Below are positions 26,976 to 36,095 of a stretch of 64,000 nucleotides of DNA, piece by piece. The DNA is taken from the NCBI GenBank assembly GCA_947492185.1, contig CANLMR010000004.1:1-64000 (forward strand), read 5' to 3'. Numbering within the stretch: the first letter of the stretch is position 1; the number at the start of each line of letters is the position of its first letter. The notes under the pieces were generated by a model, which saw nothing but the letters and a program-made list of their open reading frames with translations, did no database searches and had not been told where the DNA came from. This DNA is from an uncultured Tenacibaculum sp. GTDB lineage: Bacteria; Bacteroidota; Bacteroidia; Flavobacteriales; Flavobacteriaceae. Both the position numbers and the translations under genes were made by a program.

Positions 26976-28007
26976 TTAATTTGCTTCAGAAACGCTGGCA
27001 CTTTTAAATGTTGCCATTTTATTTAAAAACTCAATCGAAGATTTGATAATTGGAAAAGCAACCGCAGCTCCAGATCCTTCTCCTAATCGCATTCCAATGT
27101 TTAACAATGGTGTAACATTTAAATGATCTAACATTTTTTGATGTCCTTGTTCTCCTGATGTATGAGCAAATATGCAATAATCAAGGATGTTTTTATCCAA
27201 ATAATAAGCGTTTAATAATGCTGAAGTTACGATAAAGCCATCAATTATAATGGTCATTTTTAAAGCCGCAGCTTCGAGCATAGCTCCAGCAATCATAACT
27301 ATTTCAAACCCTCCAAAAAATTGAAGAACATCCATAGGATGTTTAATGTTTGAACCATGTAAATTGAAGACATTTCTTAAAACTTCCGCTTTTTTATGTA
27401 CGCCGTTATCGTCTAATCCAGTACCTTTTCCTACGCATTCTTCGATAGGAATTTCAGTAAAATAACTCATTAGCAATGATGCTGAAGAAGTATTTCCAAT
27501 TCCCATTTCACCAAATCCAATGATGTTGGTTCCTTTTTGGTGAAGATCTTTAACTATTTCTTTACCTTTTGCTAAAGCTTTTTCAAGTTGCGAACTAGTC
27601 ATTGCTGGTCCTTCGCTGTAATCCGAAGTTCCCAATCCTATTTTGGCATTAATTAAATTTTCATTTGGCGGAAAATTACCGTTTACACCAGCATCTACAA
27701 TATGCAAGTCAATGTTGTTTTGATTACAAAAAACATTAATCGCTGCTCCTCCTTGTAAAAAGTTGAGTACCATTTGTTGGGTAACTTCTTGCGGATACGG
27801 ACTTACAGGTTTGCTTTTTACAATTCCATGATCTCCTGCAAAAACAACAATAGTTGGTTGGTTTAAGGTTGGTGAAAGTGTATTTTGAATTTGACCAATT
27901 TGTTTGGCTATGATTTCTAAAGTTCCTAAAGAACCAATTGGTTTGGTTTTAAAATCTATTTTCTCTTGTAATTGAGTTTCTAATTCGGTTGATATTGGTT
28001 GAATCAT
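26976..28007 (-). CDS. cobT: Nicotinate-nucleotide-dimethylbenzimidazole phosphoribosyltransferase (CobT)
   Basis: CobT makes alpha-ribazole phosphate, the lower ligand precursor of B12. At 343 residues it has the normal family length. Recognisable blocks are KPIGSLGTLE, VVFAGDHGIV, VSPYPQEVTQQMVLNFLQGGAAINVF, GEMGIGNTSSAS and the C-terminal RLGEGSGAAVAFPI, whose Glu is the catalytic base. It lies 8 bp after cobU and 21 bp before cobS. With cobU, cobS and cobC it completes the nucleotide-loop pathway and permits remodelling of salvaged corrinoids. No corrin-ring synthesis genes are nearby. Confidence 0.96.
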   Translation of the reverse strand: MIQPISTELETQLQEKIDFKTKPIGSLGTLEIIAKQIGQIQNTLSPTLNQPTIVVFAGDHGIVKSKPVSPYPQEVTQQMVLNFLQGGAAINVFCNQNNIDLHIVDAGVNGNFPPNENLINAKIGLGTSDYSEGPAMTSSQLEKALAKGKEIVKDLHQKGTNIIGFGEMGIGNTSSASLLMSYFTEIPIEECVGKGTGLDDNGVHKKAEVLRNVFNLHGSNIKHPMDVLQFFGGFEIVMIAGAMLEAAALKMTIIIDGFIVTSALLNAYYLDKNILDYCIFAHTSGEQGHQKMLDHLNVTPLLNIGMRLGEGSGAAVAFPIIKSSIEFLNKMATFKSASVSEAN

Positions 28008-28015
28008 TAATTTGA

Positions 28016-28519
28016 TTATTTTAAAGTTAATGGTAAACCTGAGACCATGAATGTGGCTTTATCAGCTTTATTAGCAATAAACTGATTTACCCAACCTTGG
28101 AGTTCAGTAAATTTTCTACCAGACTCTGTTTGGGCATGAAGTCCCATTCCAATTTCATTTGAAATTATAATTATGGTTGCATTTAACTTTGAAAGTTTTG
28201 TAATTTCTTCTTTGGCTAGACGTAAAGATTCTTCAATATTATTTTTTGTGTCAATAAAAAAATTAGTTAACCACAACGTAACACAATCGATAACAACAGT
28301 TGCTTGCTCAGGAATAACAGCACTAATCATCTTTTCTTCCTCTATTGTTGTCCAACGTTCATCACGATCAGAAATATGTCGCTTTACACGGTTCTTAAAA
28401 TCTTCATCCCAAATTCTAGAAGTAGCCAAATAATAAGGTTTATCTGATAAAGATTCTGCTAATTTTTGTGCAAAACTACTCTTTCCAGAGCGTTCACCTC
28501 CTGTGATATAATACATCAT
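28016..28519 (-). CDS. cobU: Adenosylcobinamide kinase / GTP guanylyltransferase (CobU)
   Basis: CobU phosphorylates adenosylcobinamide and then transfers GMP to it. The 167 residues contain the P-loop GGERSGKS (7-14), YYLATSRIWDEDFKNRVKRHISDR (with the guanylylated His in RHISDRD) and ISNEIGMGLHAQTESGRKFTE, all conserved in the family. It is the first gene of the leftward B12 salvage operon. It starts 100 bp from the divergent BtuF-like gene; no cobalamin riboswitch fits in that gap, in contrast to btuB. Confidence 0.95.
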   Translation of the reverse strand: MMYYITGGERSGKSSFAQKLAESLSDKPYYLATSRIWDEDFKNRVKRHISDRDERWTTIEEEKMISAVIPEQATVVIDCVTLWLTNFFIDTKNNIEESLRLAKEEITKLSKLNATIIIISNEIGMGLHAQTESGRKFTELQGWVNQFIANKADKATFMVSGLPLTLK

Positions 28520-28619
28520 ATTGAAGAATTATTTAGTCAGAGCAAAGATTGAAAGATTTTTTACAAAAAGAAAATTATAATTCAGAACTGCGTATTTTTG
28601 CTTTGTTAAATTCACTATT

Positions 28620-29558
28620 ATGAAAGTATCTTCTTTTATGCCTGCGGTAACGCAAATGATTTATGATATGGGACTTCAAGAATATTTGGAAGGAATAACA
28701 TTTGAGTGTCCAGCAATTGCTTTAGAAGAGAAGAAAGTAGTAGTAAAATATAAACTAGAAGGGCAAACCTTAACAAGTGAAGAAATTAATACAATCTTTT
28801 CTAAAACCAAGGCTGAAGGAGGGACCTTGTATTATGTAGACGAGCCAGTTTTAGAAAATATTGCACCAGATTTAATTTTTACTCAAGATGTTTGTGATGT
28901 TTGTCAGATTGATACGGAGTCTGTGGCAAGATCAGCTTATAAATTGCCTAAAGTACCCGAGTTGATATCGATAACACCGAATTCTTTGGAAGATGTTTTT
29001 GAAAATGCATTAACAATAGCTAAGGCTATGAAGCAAGAAACCATTGGTATAAATTATGTGAATAAATTAAAGCAAAGAATAGCGAATGTAGTTGATGTTC
29101 AAAGAAAACATAAGATCCAATCTAAAAGTATTATGTTACTTGAATGGATTGAACCTTTATTTAATTGTGGCCATTGGATTCCTCATCAAATAGGATATGC
29201 TGGAGGTATAGATTTATTATCACATCCATCAGGGGATAGTATCGTTATTTCTTGGGATAAGATTGTAAAGTATGATCCTGAGGTTTTAATAATTGCACCT
29301 TGTGGTTATGGAATTGACCGAACTATGGAAGATATGCAGTTTTTAATTGATAAACCTAATTGGAATGAGCTAAGAGCTGTAAAAAACAAACAAGTATATA
29401 TTGCCGATTTTGCTATGTTCACACAATCATCTGCTAGTACTTTAGTAGACGGAATCGAATGTTTAGCAGCAATGATTCATCCAAAATATTACTCAATTTC
29501 AGAAGAGTTAAACGTTAAATTCGCAAATTATCACGATTTATTGGTTGATAATCTATAA
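28620..29558 (+). CDS. BtuF-like cobalamin-binding protein without signal peptide
   Basis: This 312-residue class III binding-protein fold starts at MKVSSFMPAVTQMIYDMGLQ with no leader. The TQDVCDVCQID segment (residues ~92-102) is typical of the cobalamin-binding-protein subfamily that often lacks export signals. The second lobe has WIEPLFNCGHWIPHQIGYAGGIDLL and ends VDGIECLAAMIHP. It is divergent from cobU and 236 bp upstream of btuB, between two B12 loci, which supports corrinoid binding. It could act in the cytoplasm, or be exported by an unrecognised route. A -7-like TATTTTTG (28593-28600) lies 19 bp before the ATG without a clear -33 box. Confidence 0.85.
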   Translation: MKVSSFMPAVTQMIYDMGLQEYLEGITFECPAIALEEKKVVVKYKLEGQTLTSEEINTIFSKTKAEGGTLYYVDEPVLENIAPDLIFTQDVCDVCQIDTESVARSAYKLPKVPELISITPNSLEDVFENALTIAKAMKQETIGINYVNKLKQRIANVVDVQRKHKIQSKSIMLLEWIEPLFNCGHWIPHQIGYAGGIDLLSHPSGDSIVISWDKIVKYDPEVLIIAPCGYGIDRTMEDMQFLIDKPNWNELRAVKNKQVYIADFAMFTQSSASTLVDGIECLAAMIHPKYYSISEELNVKFANYHDLLVDNL

Positions 29559-29574
29559 TTAAACTATAAATTTG
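29545..29574 (+). promoter_or_regulatory. Promoter of the riboswitch-btuB transcript
   Basis: TTG at 29545-29547 is followed after 19 bp by TAAATTTG at 29567-29574. The -33 part lies inside the last codons of the BtuF-like gene. Predicted transcription starts near 29581, just ahead of the riboswitch. Confidence 0.6.
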
Positions 29575-29599
29575 CTGCGATTTTTGGTTTTATTCTAAT

Positions 29600-29790
29600 T
29601 TCATTGGAATGAATTAAAAGGGAATTCGGTTAAAGACCGAAGCTGTTCCCGCAACTGTAAGCTAATATGATTGTAGCTATTACTTTTTTACCACTGCGAA
29701 AGCGGGAAGGGGAGTTACAATACGCAAGCCAGGAGACCTGCCAAAGATTATATGATAACTAACCTTCGGGATAAAGGTTTTTACAGGGAA
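29600..29790 (+). promoter_or_regulatory. Cobalamin (AdoCbl) riboswitch
   Basis: The conserved core is clear: AAAAGGGAA at about 29616-29624, a short GG...CC hairpin, then the CCCGCAACTGTAAGC block (29648-29662), and the B12 box GCCAGGAGACCTGCC at 29728-29742. A 6-bp hairpin (29761-29766 with 29774-29779) followed by T residues sits just upstream of the btuB start and could act as the expression platform by attenuation or by hiding the initiation region. High cobalamin should lower btuB-btuG expression. Confidence 0.93.
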
Positions 29791-29794
29791 TCTA

Positions 29795-31672
29795 ATGAAG
29801 CATGTTTTATTTATTATTTTTTGTTTTTGTGTTGCAAACGTTAAAGTAAGCGCACAAAAAGATAGTTTATATAATCCTTTGGATGAAGTTGTTATTCAGG
29901 CAAATAAAAGATTGCTAATGAATTCAAAATCATTAAAGGTTGTGAATTTGAATGATTCTATAATTGTAAATAATCTAGAATCATTTACTACATTATTACG
30001 TTTCAATACCCCAATTTATTTAAGAGAACATGGAGTAGGAGGAACAAGTTCTGCTAGTTTTAGAGGAACAAGTTCATCTAATACTGCGGTAATGTGGAAT
30101 GGTATTAATATCAATTCTATTAATAATGGTCAAACAGGATTTAATTCTTTAACTGTTGGTTTGTATGACGAACTTAACGTAAGAAGTGGAGGAGGAAGTA
30201 TTGAGTTTGGTTCTGGAGCCATAGGAGGAACAATTCATTTAAATGACGTTTTAGAATTTAAAGAAGATAAAGAATTTACAAATCAAATTGTTAGTACAGT
30301 AGGTAGTTTTACTTCAATTAATAGTTTGTATAAATTAAAGTATTCAACTGAAAAGTATGCTGCAAATTTTGGGATTTCTTACAGCAAATCAGATAATGAT
30401 TATCCATTTTTAAATTCTGAGTTTAGAAATTCTAATGGAGCTTTTGAAAATTACACAGTTAGTTTTTCAAAAGCATATAAATTTACTGATGTATTGGTGT
30501 TACAATTCTTTGCTACGTATTATTTTGGTGATCGTTTGTTTTCCGGAGAATTACCAAATCCTACTTCAGCAAATGATAAGTATCAAGATATAAACCAAAG
30601 AAATTTATTATCTCTTGAATACAAAAAGAACAATTGGCGATTAACAGGAAGATTGGCATATTTGTTTCAGAAGTATAAGTATTTCGGAGATAGAAATTTA
30701 GATGTTTTCAACTTTGGAAGTTCAGACAGGATGTATTCAGATGTCACAGTTGATTATTCTTTTCGATCTTTAAATGCAACGTTAACCTCAAATACTCGAT
30801 TTGAAAGTATATTTGGAAGAACAGACCAAATTAAGGAAAGAAATAGACGAGAATTTTCACAGTCTTTTATTTTTAATCATAAGATTAGAAGAGCATTTTC
30901 ATATGATCTTAAAGTAAGAAAGGATTATAATTCTGATTTTGATGTTCCATTGAGTTATGCTTTTGGATTCAAATTAACGCCGTTCAATAATTTCTTTTTT
31001 AGAGCGAATACATCAAGAAATTATAGAGTTCCAACTTATAATGATTTGTTTTGGCCTGGTCAAGGAAACGAAAATTTAATTCCAGAAACATCTCTTCAAG
31101 GAGAGTTTGGAGTTGGTTATAAATCGAAAAAACTGTTTGTTGATATTGCATATTTCAATATTAATGCAAAAGATAAGATTATCTGGACTCCAAATGGAGA
31201 TCCTACTAGACCAGGAGTTTGGGTTCCTATTAATCTTGATGAAACAACAAATCAGGGAATTGAATTAGCAGTAAACTATAATTGTACTTTATTTGATAAA
31301 GTTGTTACAAATATATCTCTTAATTATACTTATGTAGATGCCATAAATAAAGCAACGGGAACATCAATACCTTTTGTACCTAAACATATTGGAAACTCAA
31401 ATATTGGATTGAGTTACGATCGTTTTTCTATGTTTTATCAATTATTATTTAATGATAAAGTATATACAACAGAAAGTAATCATGAGGATTACGTAGTAGA
31501 TCGTTTTACCGTCTCTAATATTGGGGGGAACTACGATTTAATAAAAAAAGAAAAGCAAAACTTAAGCATAGGATTTAAAGTAAATAATATTCTGAACAAC
31601 AATTATTCTGTAGTTCAAAATAGACCTATGCCTGGTATTAACTATAATTTAAACATAAACTATAAATTCTAA
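29795..31672 (+). CDS. btuB: TonB-dependent vitamin B12 receptor BtuB
   Basis: The 625-residue outer-membrane receptor has a signal peptide ending VSAQ, a TonB-box-like LDEVVIQANKR, a plug domain (FTTLLRFNTPIYLREHGVGGTSSASFRGTSSSNTAVMWNGI ... GSGAIGGTIHLND) and a 22-strand barrel ending in YNLNINYKF. The cobalamin riboswitch directly upstream fixes the substrate as a corrinoid. Four bases separate it from the beta-propeller lipoprotein gene, as expected for a BtuB-BtuG pair in Bacteroidota. It works with the BtuF/BtuCD importer and the cob salvage enzymes encoded next door. Confidence 0.94.
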   Translation: MKHVLFIIFCFCVANVKVSAQKDSLYNPLDEVVIQANKRLLMNSKSLKVVNLNDSIIVNNLESFTTLLRFNTPIYLREHGVGGTSSASFRGTSSSNTAVMWNGININSINNGQTGFNSLTVGLYDELNVRSGGGSIEFGSGAIGGTIHLNDVLEFKEDKEFTNQIVSTVGSFTSINSLYKLKYSTEKYAANFGISYSKSDNDYPFLNSEFRNSNGAFENYTVSFSKAYKFTDVLVLQFFATYYFGDRLFSGELPNPTSANDKYQDINQRNLLSLEYKKNNWRLTGRLAYLFQKYKYFGDRNLDVFNFGSSDRMYSDVTVDYSFRSLNATLTSNTRFESIFGRTDQIKERNRREFSQSFIFNHKIRRAFSYDLKVRKDYNSDFDVPLSYAFGFKLTPFNNFFFRANTSRNYRVPTYNDLFWPGQGNENLIPETSLQGEFGVGYKSKKLFVDIAYFNINAKDKIIWTPNGDPTRPGVWVPINLDETTNQGIELAVNYNCTLFDKVVTNISLNYTYVDAINKATGTSIPFVPKHIGNSNIGLSYDRFSMFYQLLFNDKVYTTESNHEDYVVDRFTVSNIGGNYDLIKKEKQNLSIGFKVNNILNNNYSVVQNRPMPGINYNLNINYKF

Positions 31673-31676
31673 AATA

Positions 31677-32750
31677 ATGAAAAAAATTAATTTCATTTTT
31701 AAAGCCTTATTATTATCAGGAACAATATTTCTTGCTTCTTGTAGTGATGACAATGATCCTGTTTTACCAAAAGGAGATTATGAAAATGGTATTTTAATTA
31801 GTGGAGAAGGTTCTGGCGCAGGTTCTGGTTCAGTCTCATATATTTCTGATGATTATTCAACTTCAGAGAGTAAGATTTTTAATAAAGTAAATAGTACTGA
31901 ATTAGGAACTTTTTTACAGTCGGTTAGTTTTAGTGGTGATAATGCGTACATAGTTGTTGATAACCAAAATACAGTAACAATTGTTAATCGTTATACATTT
32001 CAAAAAACAGGTCAAATTACAGACCAACTATCTACACCTAGATATATAACTGTTGTAGGAAACAGAGGATATGTTACAAACTGGGGATCTACTGCAGACG
32101 AAACTGATGATTTTATCGCTGTAATTGATATGACTACTTCTAGTTTAGTAGAAAAGATATCTGTTGGAAACGGACCAGAAAGAATCAAAGAAAAAGATGG
32201 TAAGTTATATATTACTCACAAGGGAGCTTTTACAAATAATAATATCGTTTCTGTGGTTGATATTAGTACTAAAAATGTGGCTACTGTAACTGTAAAAGAC
32301 AGACCAGATGAAATGTATTTTACATCTAATAATGAATTAGTTGTTTTATCAGAAGGAAGAACCTTATATGATTCTAGTTTTAATGTAATCGGTCATACAA
32401 AAGCAGCTATCGCAAAAATCAATACTTTAAATAATACTGTTACTTCAGAAATTGAATTCGCTGACGAAGTTCATCCAGGATTAATGGTAATTAATGATAA
32501 TAAGTTGTATTATACTATTGGAAGTGATGTGTTTTCTATGGATGTTACATCATCTACTTTACCATCTACAAAGTTATTAACTGCAGTTGATGGGTTTTTA
32601 TATGGTTTTGAAGTAAAAGAAGGAAAGTTATATGCTTTAGATGCTAGTTTTTCTGATGTAAGTAAATTAAATATTTTTGATTTAAGTACTACAAATAAAA
32701 CAAAGACAATGGATGCACCTTTAGGAGCTTCAAAAATATACTTTAACTAA
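31677..32750 (+). CDS. btuG: BtuG-like surface beta-propeller lipoprotein
   Basis: The 357-residue protein has a lipoprotein signal ending LASC at Cys22, followed by the acidic SDDNDP that can direct surface exposure in Bacteroidota. The rest is a YncE/DUF5074-type propeller: repeated beta blades with SVSYISDDYST, VTIVNRYTFQKTGQI, RYITVVGNRGYVTNWG, DFIAVIDMTTSSLVEKISVGNGPERI and ISTKNVATVTVKDRPDEMYF. BtuG of Bacteroides captures cobalamin at the cell surface and caps BtuB. The cotranscription with btuB under a B12 riboswitch makes this assignment likely. The sequence alone shows only the propeller. Confidence 0.85.
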   Translation: MKKINFIFKALLLSGTIFLASCSDDNDPVLPKGDYENGILISGEGSGAGSGSVSYISDDYSTSESKIFNKVNSTELGTFLQSVSFSGDNAYIVVDNQNTVTIVNRYTFQKTGQITDQLSTPRYITVVGNRGYVTNWGSTADETDDFIAVIDMTTSSLVEKISVGNGPERIKEKDGKLYITHKGAFTNNNIVSVVDISTKNVATVTVKDRPDEMYFTSNNELVVLSEGRTLYDSSFNVIGHTKAAIAKINTLNNTVTSEIEFADEVHPGLMVINDNKLYYTIGSDVFSMDVTSSTLPSTKLLTAVDGFLYGFEVKEGKLYALDASFSDVSKLNIFDLSTTNKTKTMDAPLGASKIYFN

Positions 32751-32816
32751 GAAGAAAATTTTGATGTAAGTTTAAAAGTAAGATTTTGAACTATCATTTC
32801 TATTTATTGTTAAAAC

Positions 32817-32845
32817 AAAGAGGTTACCATTGCGGTAACCTCTTT
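32817..32845 (+). terminator. Intrinsic terminator after btuG
   Basis: A 12-bp perfect stem (32817-32828 with 32834-32845) with GGTTACC core, 5-nt loop and a T-rich tail closes the btuB-btuG operon. It may also serve the convergent gene ending at 32850. Confidence 0.88.
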
Positions 32846-32849
32846 ACTT

Positions 32850-33362
32850 TTATATTAATCTTTTTGCCTGTTGTTTTATAATAGCTATAGCTGTTTCTGT
32901 TGGACTTTCTACTTGGGAATAATCAATCAGTAAATTTTCTCTTAAAACCTTAGCATTTTCACTATTCTCAGCAGTACTTCTAATTTTATTAATAATAGAT
33001 AGTTTTGATCCAACAACTGCTTTCCAAGCATCTTCATGCACATAAATTTGTTGTACTAAATTATGTTCAAATTCTTGCTCAATATTTGCGATTAATAAAT
33101 GAGCATAGCTATCAGAATCCGCACCAATAGGATTAACCCTGGTTAGTAACTTAGCAGGATTTATACGTTCACAATATAATAGCAAACGCTCGTAAGCTTG
33201 AAGTTTAGTTGGTAAACTATCTTTTCTCTTTTGAATAAGTGCTTCAAATTTTTTTTCATTTTCATCCCTTTGCAAAAAAGCACTAAACATAAAATAAGCT
33301 ACACCACCAGTAACTAAAGCAGGTAATGCAAAAGCTAATCCTTCAATTATTTTGTCTTCCAT
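32850..33362 (-). CDS. Conserved membrane-anchored protein (probably DUF7935)
   Basis: The 170-residue protein has one N-terminal TM helix (residues ~9-29, LAFALPALVTGGVAYFMFS) and a helical cytoplasmic domain. Its PTKLQAYERLLLYCERINPAKLLTRV segment is conserved in a Bacteroidota family that I believe is DUF7935; the name is uncertain. No enzymatic motif is visible. It ends by the btuG terminator and lies 17 bp after the M20 peptidase gene is left, with both genes on the minus strand and this one downstream of none of the neighbours' stop codons except across that gap. No function is known. Confidence 0.65.
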   Translation of the reverse strand: MEDKIIEGLAFALPALVTGGVAYFMFSAFLQRDENEKKFEALIQKRKDSLPTKLQAYERLLLYCERINPAKLLTRVNPIGADSDSYAHLLIANIEQEFEHNLVQQIYVHEDAWKAVVGSKLSIINKIRSTAENSENAKVLRENLLIDYSQVESPTETAIAIIKQQAKRLI

Positions 33363-33379
33363 GTATTCAAATTAATATT

Positions 33380-34648
33380 TTAATTATTTAAAAAATCTAA
33401 TGTTAATTGTGTCATCATTTTTACTCCTAATAACATTCCGCGCTCATCAATTTTAAAATCTGGGGTATGATGTGGATAAGGGTTTTTATTCTCAATAGTT
33501 TTCCCTCCTAAAAAGAAATAAAACCCTGGAACTTCTTTTTGAAAGAATGAAAAGTCTTCAGCTCCAGTAATCGCTTTAATTAATTTCACATTGTTTTTAC
33601 CAGCTATATTTTGTAAAGTAGGAAGTACTTGTTTTGTTAATTCAATATTGTTATAAGTAATAGGGTAACCTTTTTCGATATCTATTGTTGCTACAGCTCT
33701 GTAAGATTTTGCAATAGCAGGTACCATTTCTTTCATCCTATCATTTATCTGTTTTTGCATTCCATAATCTAAGGTTCTAATCGTACCAATCATTTCCGCA
33801 GACTCAGGTATGATATTACTTCTAACACCAGCGTCAATTTTTCCAACTGTAATAACTGCTCCTTCATTTGTTAAATCTACTTCTCTGCTAATAATGGTTT
33901 GTAATGCATCGATGATTTTTGCAGAAACCATTATAGGATCAATACTTGCCCAAGGTCTAGAACCATGTGATTGTTTTCCTTTTACTTTAATTTTAAAACT
34001 TTGTGATGCAGCCATAATTCCACCAGGTTTATAACTAATTTTACCAACATCTAATCCTGAAGAAATATGTAATCCGAAAATAGCATCAACATCAGGATTC
34101 TTTAATACACCTTCTTTTACCATTAATTCAGCACCGCCTTCTTCACCTTCAGGAGCACCTTCTTCTGCAGGTTGAAAAATGAATTTTACAGTTCCTTTAA
34201 TCTTATCTTTGTTTTTAGCAAGTACTTCAGCTACTCCCATAAGTATAGCTATATGTGTATCATGACCACATGCATGCATTACACCTACATCTTTACCTGA
34301 ATATGTGGATTTCACAGTTGATTTAAAAGCTAAATCATTTCGTTCTACAACTGGTAAAGCGTCAATATCCGCTCTAAGCGCAATTACTTTTCCAGGTTTA
34401 TTTCCTTTTAAAATACCAACTACACCAGTTTTAGCAACATTTTCTTCAGTTTTAATTCCTAAAGATTTTAAGTGCTTGGCTATTTTCTTTGCAGTTTTAA
34501 ATTCTCTGTTAGAAAGTTCAGGGTTTTGATGAAAATCTCTTCTCCATTCGATTACTTTTTGTTCTACATTTTCACAATCTTTATTTAATTCTTGAGTGAA
34601 ACTAGTAATTGTGATTAAAAGAAAAAGAAGTGTTGTATATTTTTTCAT
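33380..34648 (-). CDS. Secreted M20-family amidohydrolase/peptidase
   Basis: The 422-residue protein has a cleavable signal peptide (MKKYTTLLFLLITITSFTQ) and the dimetal M20D amidohydrolase fold. Features are WRRDFHQNPELSNREFKTA, GILKGNKPGKVIALRADIDALPV, the metal motif MHACGHDTH, PAEEGAPEGEEGGAELMV with the catalytic Glu, and GAEDFSFFQ near the C-terminus. Relatives hydrolyse N-acyl amino acids, hippurate or indole-acetyl amides. Export suggests it frees amino acids from acylated peptides outside the cytoplasm. It is one base pair from the DUF3307 gene upstream, so it may be cotranscribed with the DUF3307-satD pair. Confidence 0.87.
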   Translation of the reverse strand: MKKYTTLLFLLITITSFTQELNKDCENVEQKVIEWRRDFHQNPELSNREFKTAKKIAKHLKSLGIKTEENVAKTGVVGILKGNKPGKVIALRADIDALPVVERNDLAFKSTVKSTYSGKDVGVMHACGHDTHIAILMGVAEVLAKNKDKIKGTVKFIFQPAEEGAPEGEEGGAELMVKEGVLKNPDVDAIFGLHISSGLDVGKISYKPGGIMAASQSFKIKVKGKQSHGSRPWASIDPIMVSAKIIDALQTIISREVDLTNEGAVITVGKIDAGVRSNIIPESAEMIGTIRTLDYGMQKQINDRMKEMVPAIAKSYRAVATIDIEKGYPITYNNIELTKQVLPTLQNIAGKNNVKLIKAITGAEDFSFFQKEVPGFYFFLGGKTIENKNPYPHHTPDFKIDERGMLLGVKMMTQLTLDFLNN

Positions 34649-34649
34649 T

Positions 34650-35366
34650 TTAAAATAGTTGAATTATGTTTTTATATATAAGTCCAGCGAGTATGGCTAA
34701 ACCAAAACTTATTAATGTTCCAATAAGTATATACTCAGTTAGCTTTCGATCTTTAGCAGTTGTTAAATCACCAAATCTAAATATTGATTTTGCTGCAAGT
34801 AAAAAACCTACGCCTTCCCATTTATCAAATATAACAAACATAAATACGAATAGTCTTTCTAGTATCCCTATATATTTCCCAGCTTTTTTAAGTGATTGTT
34901 TATGATCTAATTTATCCTTTTCGGGTTCCCATTGCATTACAATTAATTGAATAAGAATTGGAGCTACAAAAATGATAAACAATATTGCAATTATTAATAA
35001 TAATATTTTTTCAGAAAATATTTTTGAAAAATCTATTTCGAAAGGTTTGGTTATATATGTTGCTAATGCTAAAAAAAATAAATGAAGTAATTGATCTGCA
35101 AAAAATAAAATACTAATATGTACTTTCTTTTGTAAATATAGCTTTGCAAGATCTATCAAATAATGAGAAACGATTATAAGTAAAAAGCCTATCCAGAAAT
35201 TAGAGTTTAATAATCCGACTATTACTAATAATAATGTATGTACACCTATGTGTGCATATAGTTTTCGAGACTTAATTTTATACTTGATTTTATTTTTTAT
35301 CCAAGATGTTGGTTGTAAAACGAAGTCAGCAATAATATGAACTAATAGTAATTGAATAAAAAGCAT
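34650..35366 (-). CDS. DUF3307 membrane protein, partner of SatD
   Basis: This 238-residue integral membrane protein begins LLLVHIIADFVLQPTSWIKNK. The HxxADFxxQ plus HIGVHTLLL and SHYLIDLAK pattern of His/Asp residues in helices defines DUF3307. About six TM segments are seen. Its start codon shares one base with the satD stop codon (35366), giving translational coupling. DUF3307 and SatD occur as a pair in many Bacteroidota and Firmicutes. The His and Asp residues could bind metal, but the role is unknown. Confidence 0.85.
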   Translation of the reverse strand: MLFIQLLLVHIIADFVLQPTSWIKNKIKYKIKSRKLYAHIGVHTLLLVIVGLLNSNFWIGFLLIIVSHYLIDLAKLYLQKKVHISILFFADQLLHLFFLALATYITKPFEIDFSKIFSEKILLLIIAILFIIFVAPILIQLIVMQWEPEKDKLDHKQSLKKAGKYIGILERLFVFMFVIFDKWEGVGFLLAAKSIFRFGDLTTAKDRKLTEYILIGTLISFGLAILAGLIYKNIIQLF

Positions 35367-35980
35367 TATGGTTGGTTAATTTTTCTGTTTATTTTTTTTC
35401 TATAATGTTGTTCTAGTTTCATGATTTCTTCAAAACCAGATCTTTTACCTCTTTTACTAATTCCAGCTTGTGATATGTCTAATATTTTTCCTAAATCTTT
35501 CTGAGTTGATTTAGGATGTTCAATTGATGCGCTCACAAATTCAGCAGAATTAGCAGTCCAATGATCCATTGTTAGTAATCCTAATGAAAGAGCAATGTTA
35601 AATTCTTCATCAATATCATACCAAGGCGATTTCATTGCTATACTTTGTCTTTTTAGTAGTTTATCAAAAGCATATCCAGAATTTATAAAAGCCTCTCCAT
35701 TAGACTCAGTAATGGTTTTAGCATCAAAGCTTTTAGTACCAATTCCAATTGCTAATCTAACGTCTAAACCACTAATTTGTTTTATCGAAGCTTTAATTCT
35801 CAAGCTAAAAAGAAAAGCATCTTCAACTTTTGTTTCTATTTGAAAACTATCTCCTCTAAATATTTCCCAATATTTAGGAGATGAATTAATAGAAGAAAGA
35901 ATTGTTTTTAAATTTGGTAACCATTTTTCTGCCGATTCATTTCTAGAATTAATAATATCTCCAGTAATTACTGCAATCAT
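35366..35980 (-). CDS. satD: SatD-family protein with C-terminal HTH
   Basis: The 204-residue protein starts MIAVITGDIINSR, the SatD hallmark (named from the sat locus tied to acid tolerance and secretion in Streptococcus mutans). The N-terminal region (1-140) resembles a nucleotidyl-cyclase-like fold: FRGDSFQIE and RLAIGIGTKSF. The last 60 residues hold a helix-turn-helix (STQKDLGKILDISQAGISKRGKRSG). A DNA-binding sensor role is therefore plausible. Three dyad symmetries lie 37-115 bp upstream (36017-36095) and are candidate autoregulatory sites. The gene is coupled to DUF3307. The biochemical function is not established. Confidence 0.82.
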   Translation of the reverse strand: MIAVITGDIINSRNESAEKWLPNLKTILSSINSSPKYWEIFRGDSFQIETKVEDAFLFSLRIKASIKQISGLDVRLAIGIGTKSFDAKTITESNGEAFINSGYAFDKLLKRQSIAMKSPWYDIDEEFNIALSLGLLTMDHWTANSAEFVSASIEHPKSTQKDLGKILDISQAGISKRGKRSGFEEIMKLEQHYRKKINRKINQP

Positions 35981-36016
35981 TGTATTTTGATATTTGTATA
36001 AATATACATTTTTTTT

Positions 36017-36095
36017 ATAACCTAAAAAGGTTATTTTGTTTTTTATAACCTTAAAGAGTTATTTTTTAAATTATTCCTCAATTAAGGAATAATTT
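36017..36095. promoter_or_regulatory. Cluster of dyad symmetries upstream of satD
   Basis: Three dyads lie between satD and the helicase gene. The first is ATAACCT-N4-AGGTTAT (36017-36034), perfect. The second is a same-spaced copy with a degenerate right half (36045-36062), 28 bp further. The third has 11-bp perfect arms (36068-36078 with 36085-36095, core ATTCCT/AGGAAT). The even spacing of the first two suggests operator sites rather than terminators. The remainder of the 198-bp gap holds no gene. Confidence 0.5.

Noticed and set aside
28520..28619. Second cobalamin riboswitch before cobU
   Set aside because: The gap is only 100 bp and has neither the B12 box nor the CCCGCAACTG block.
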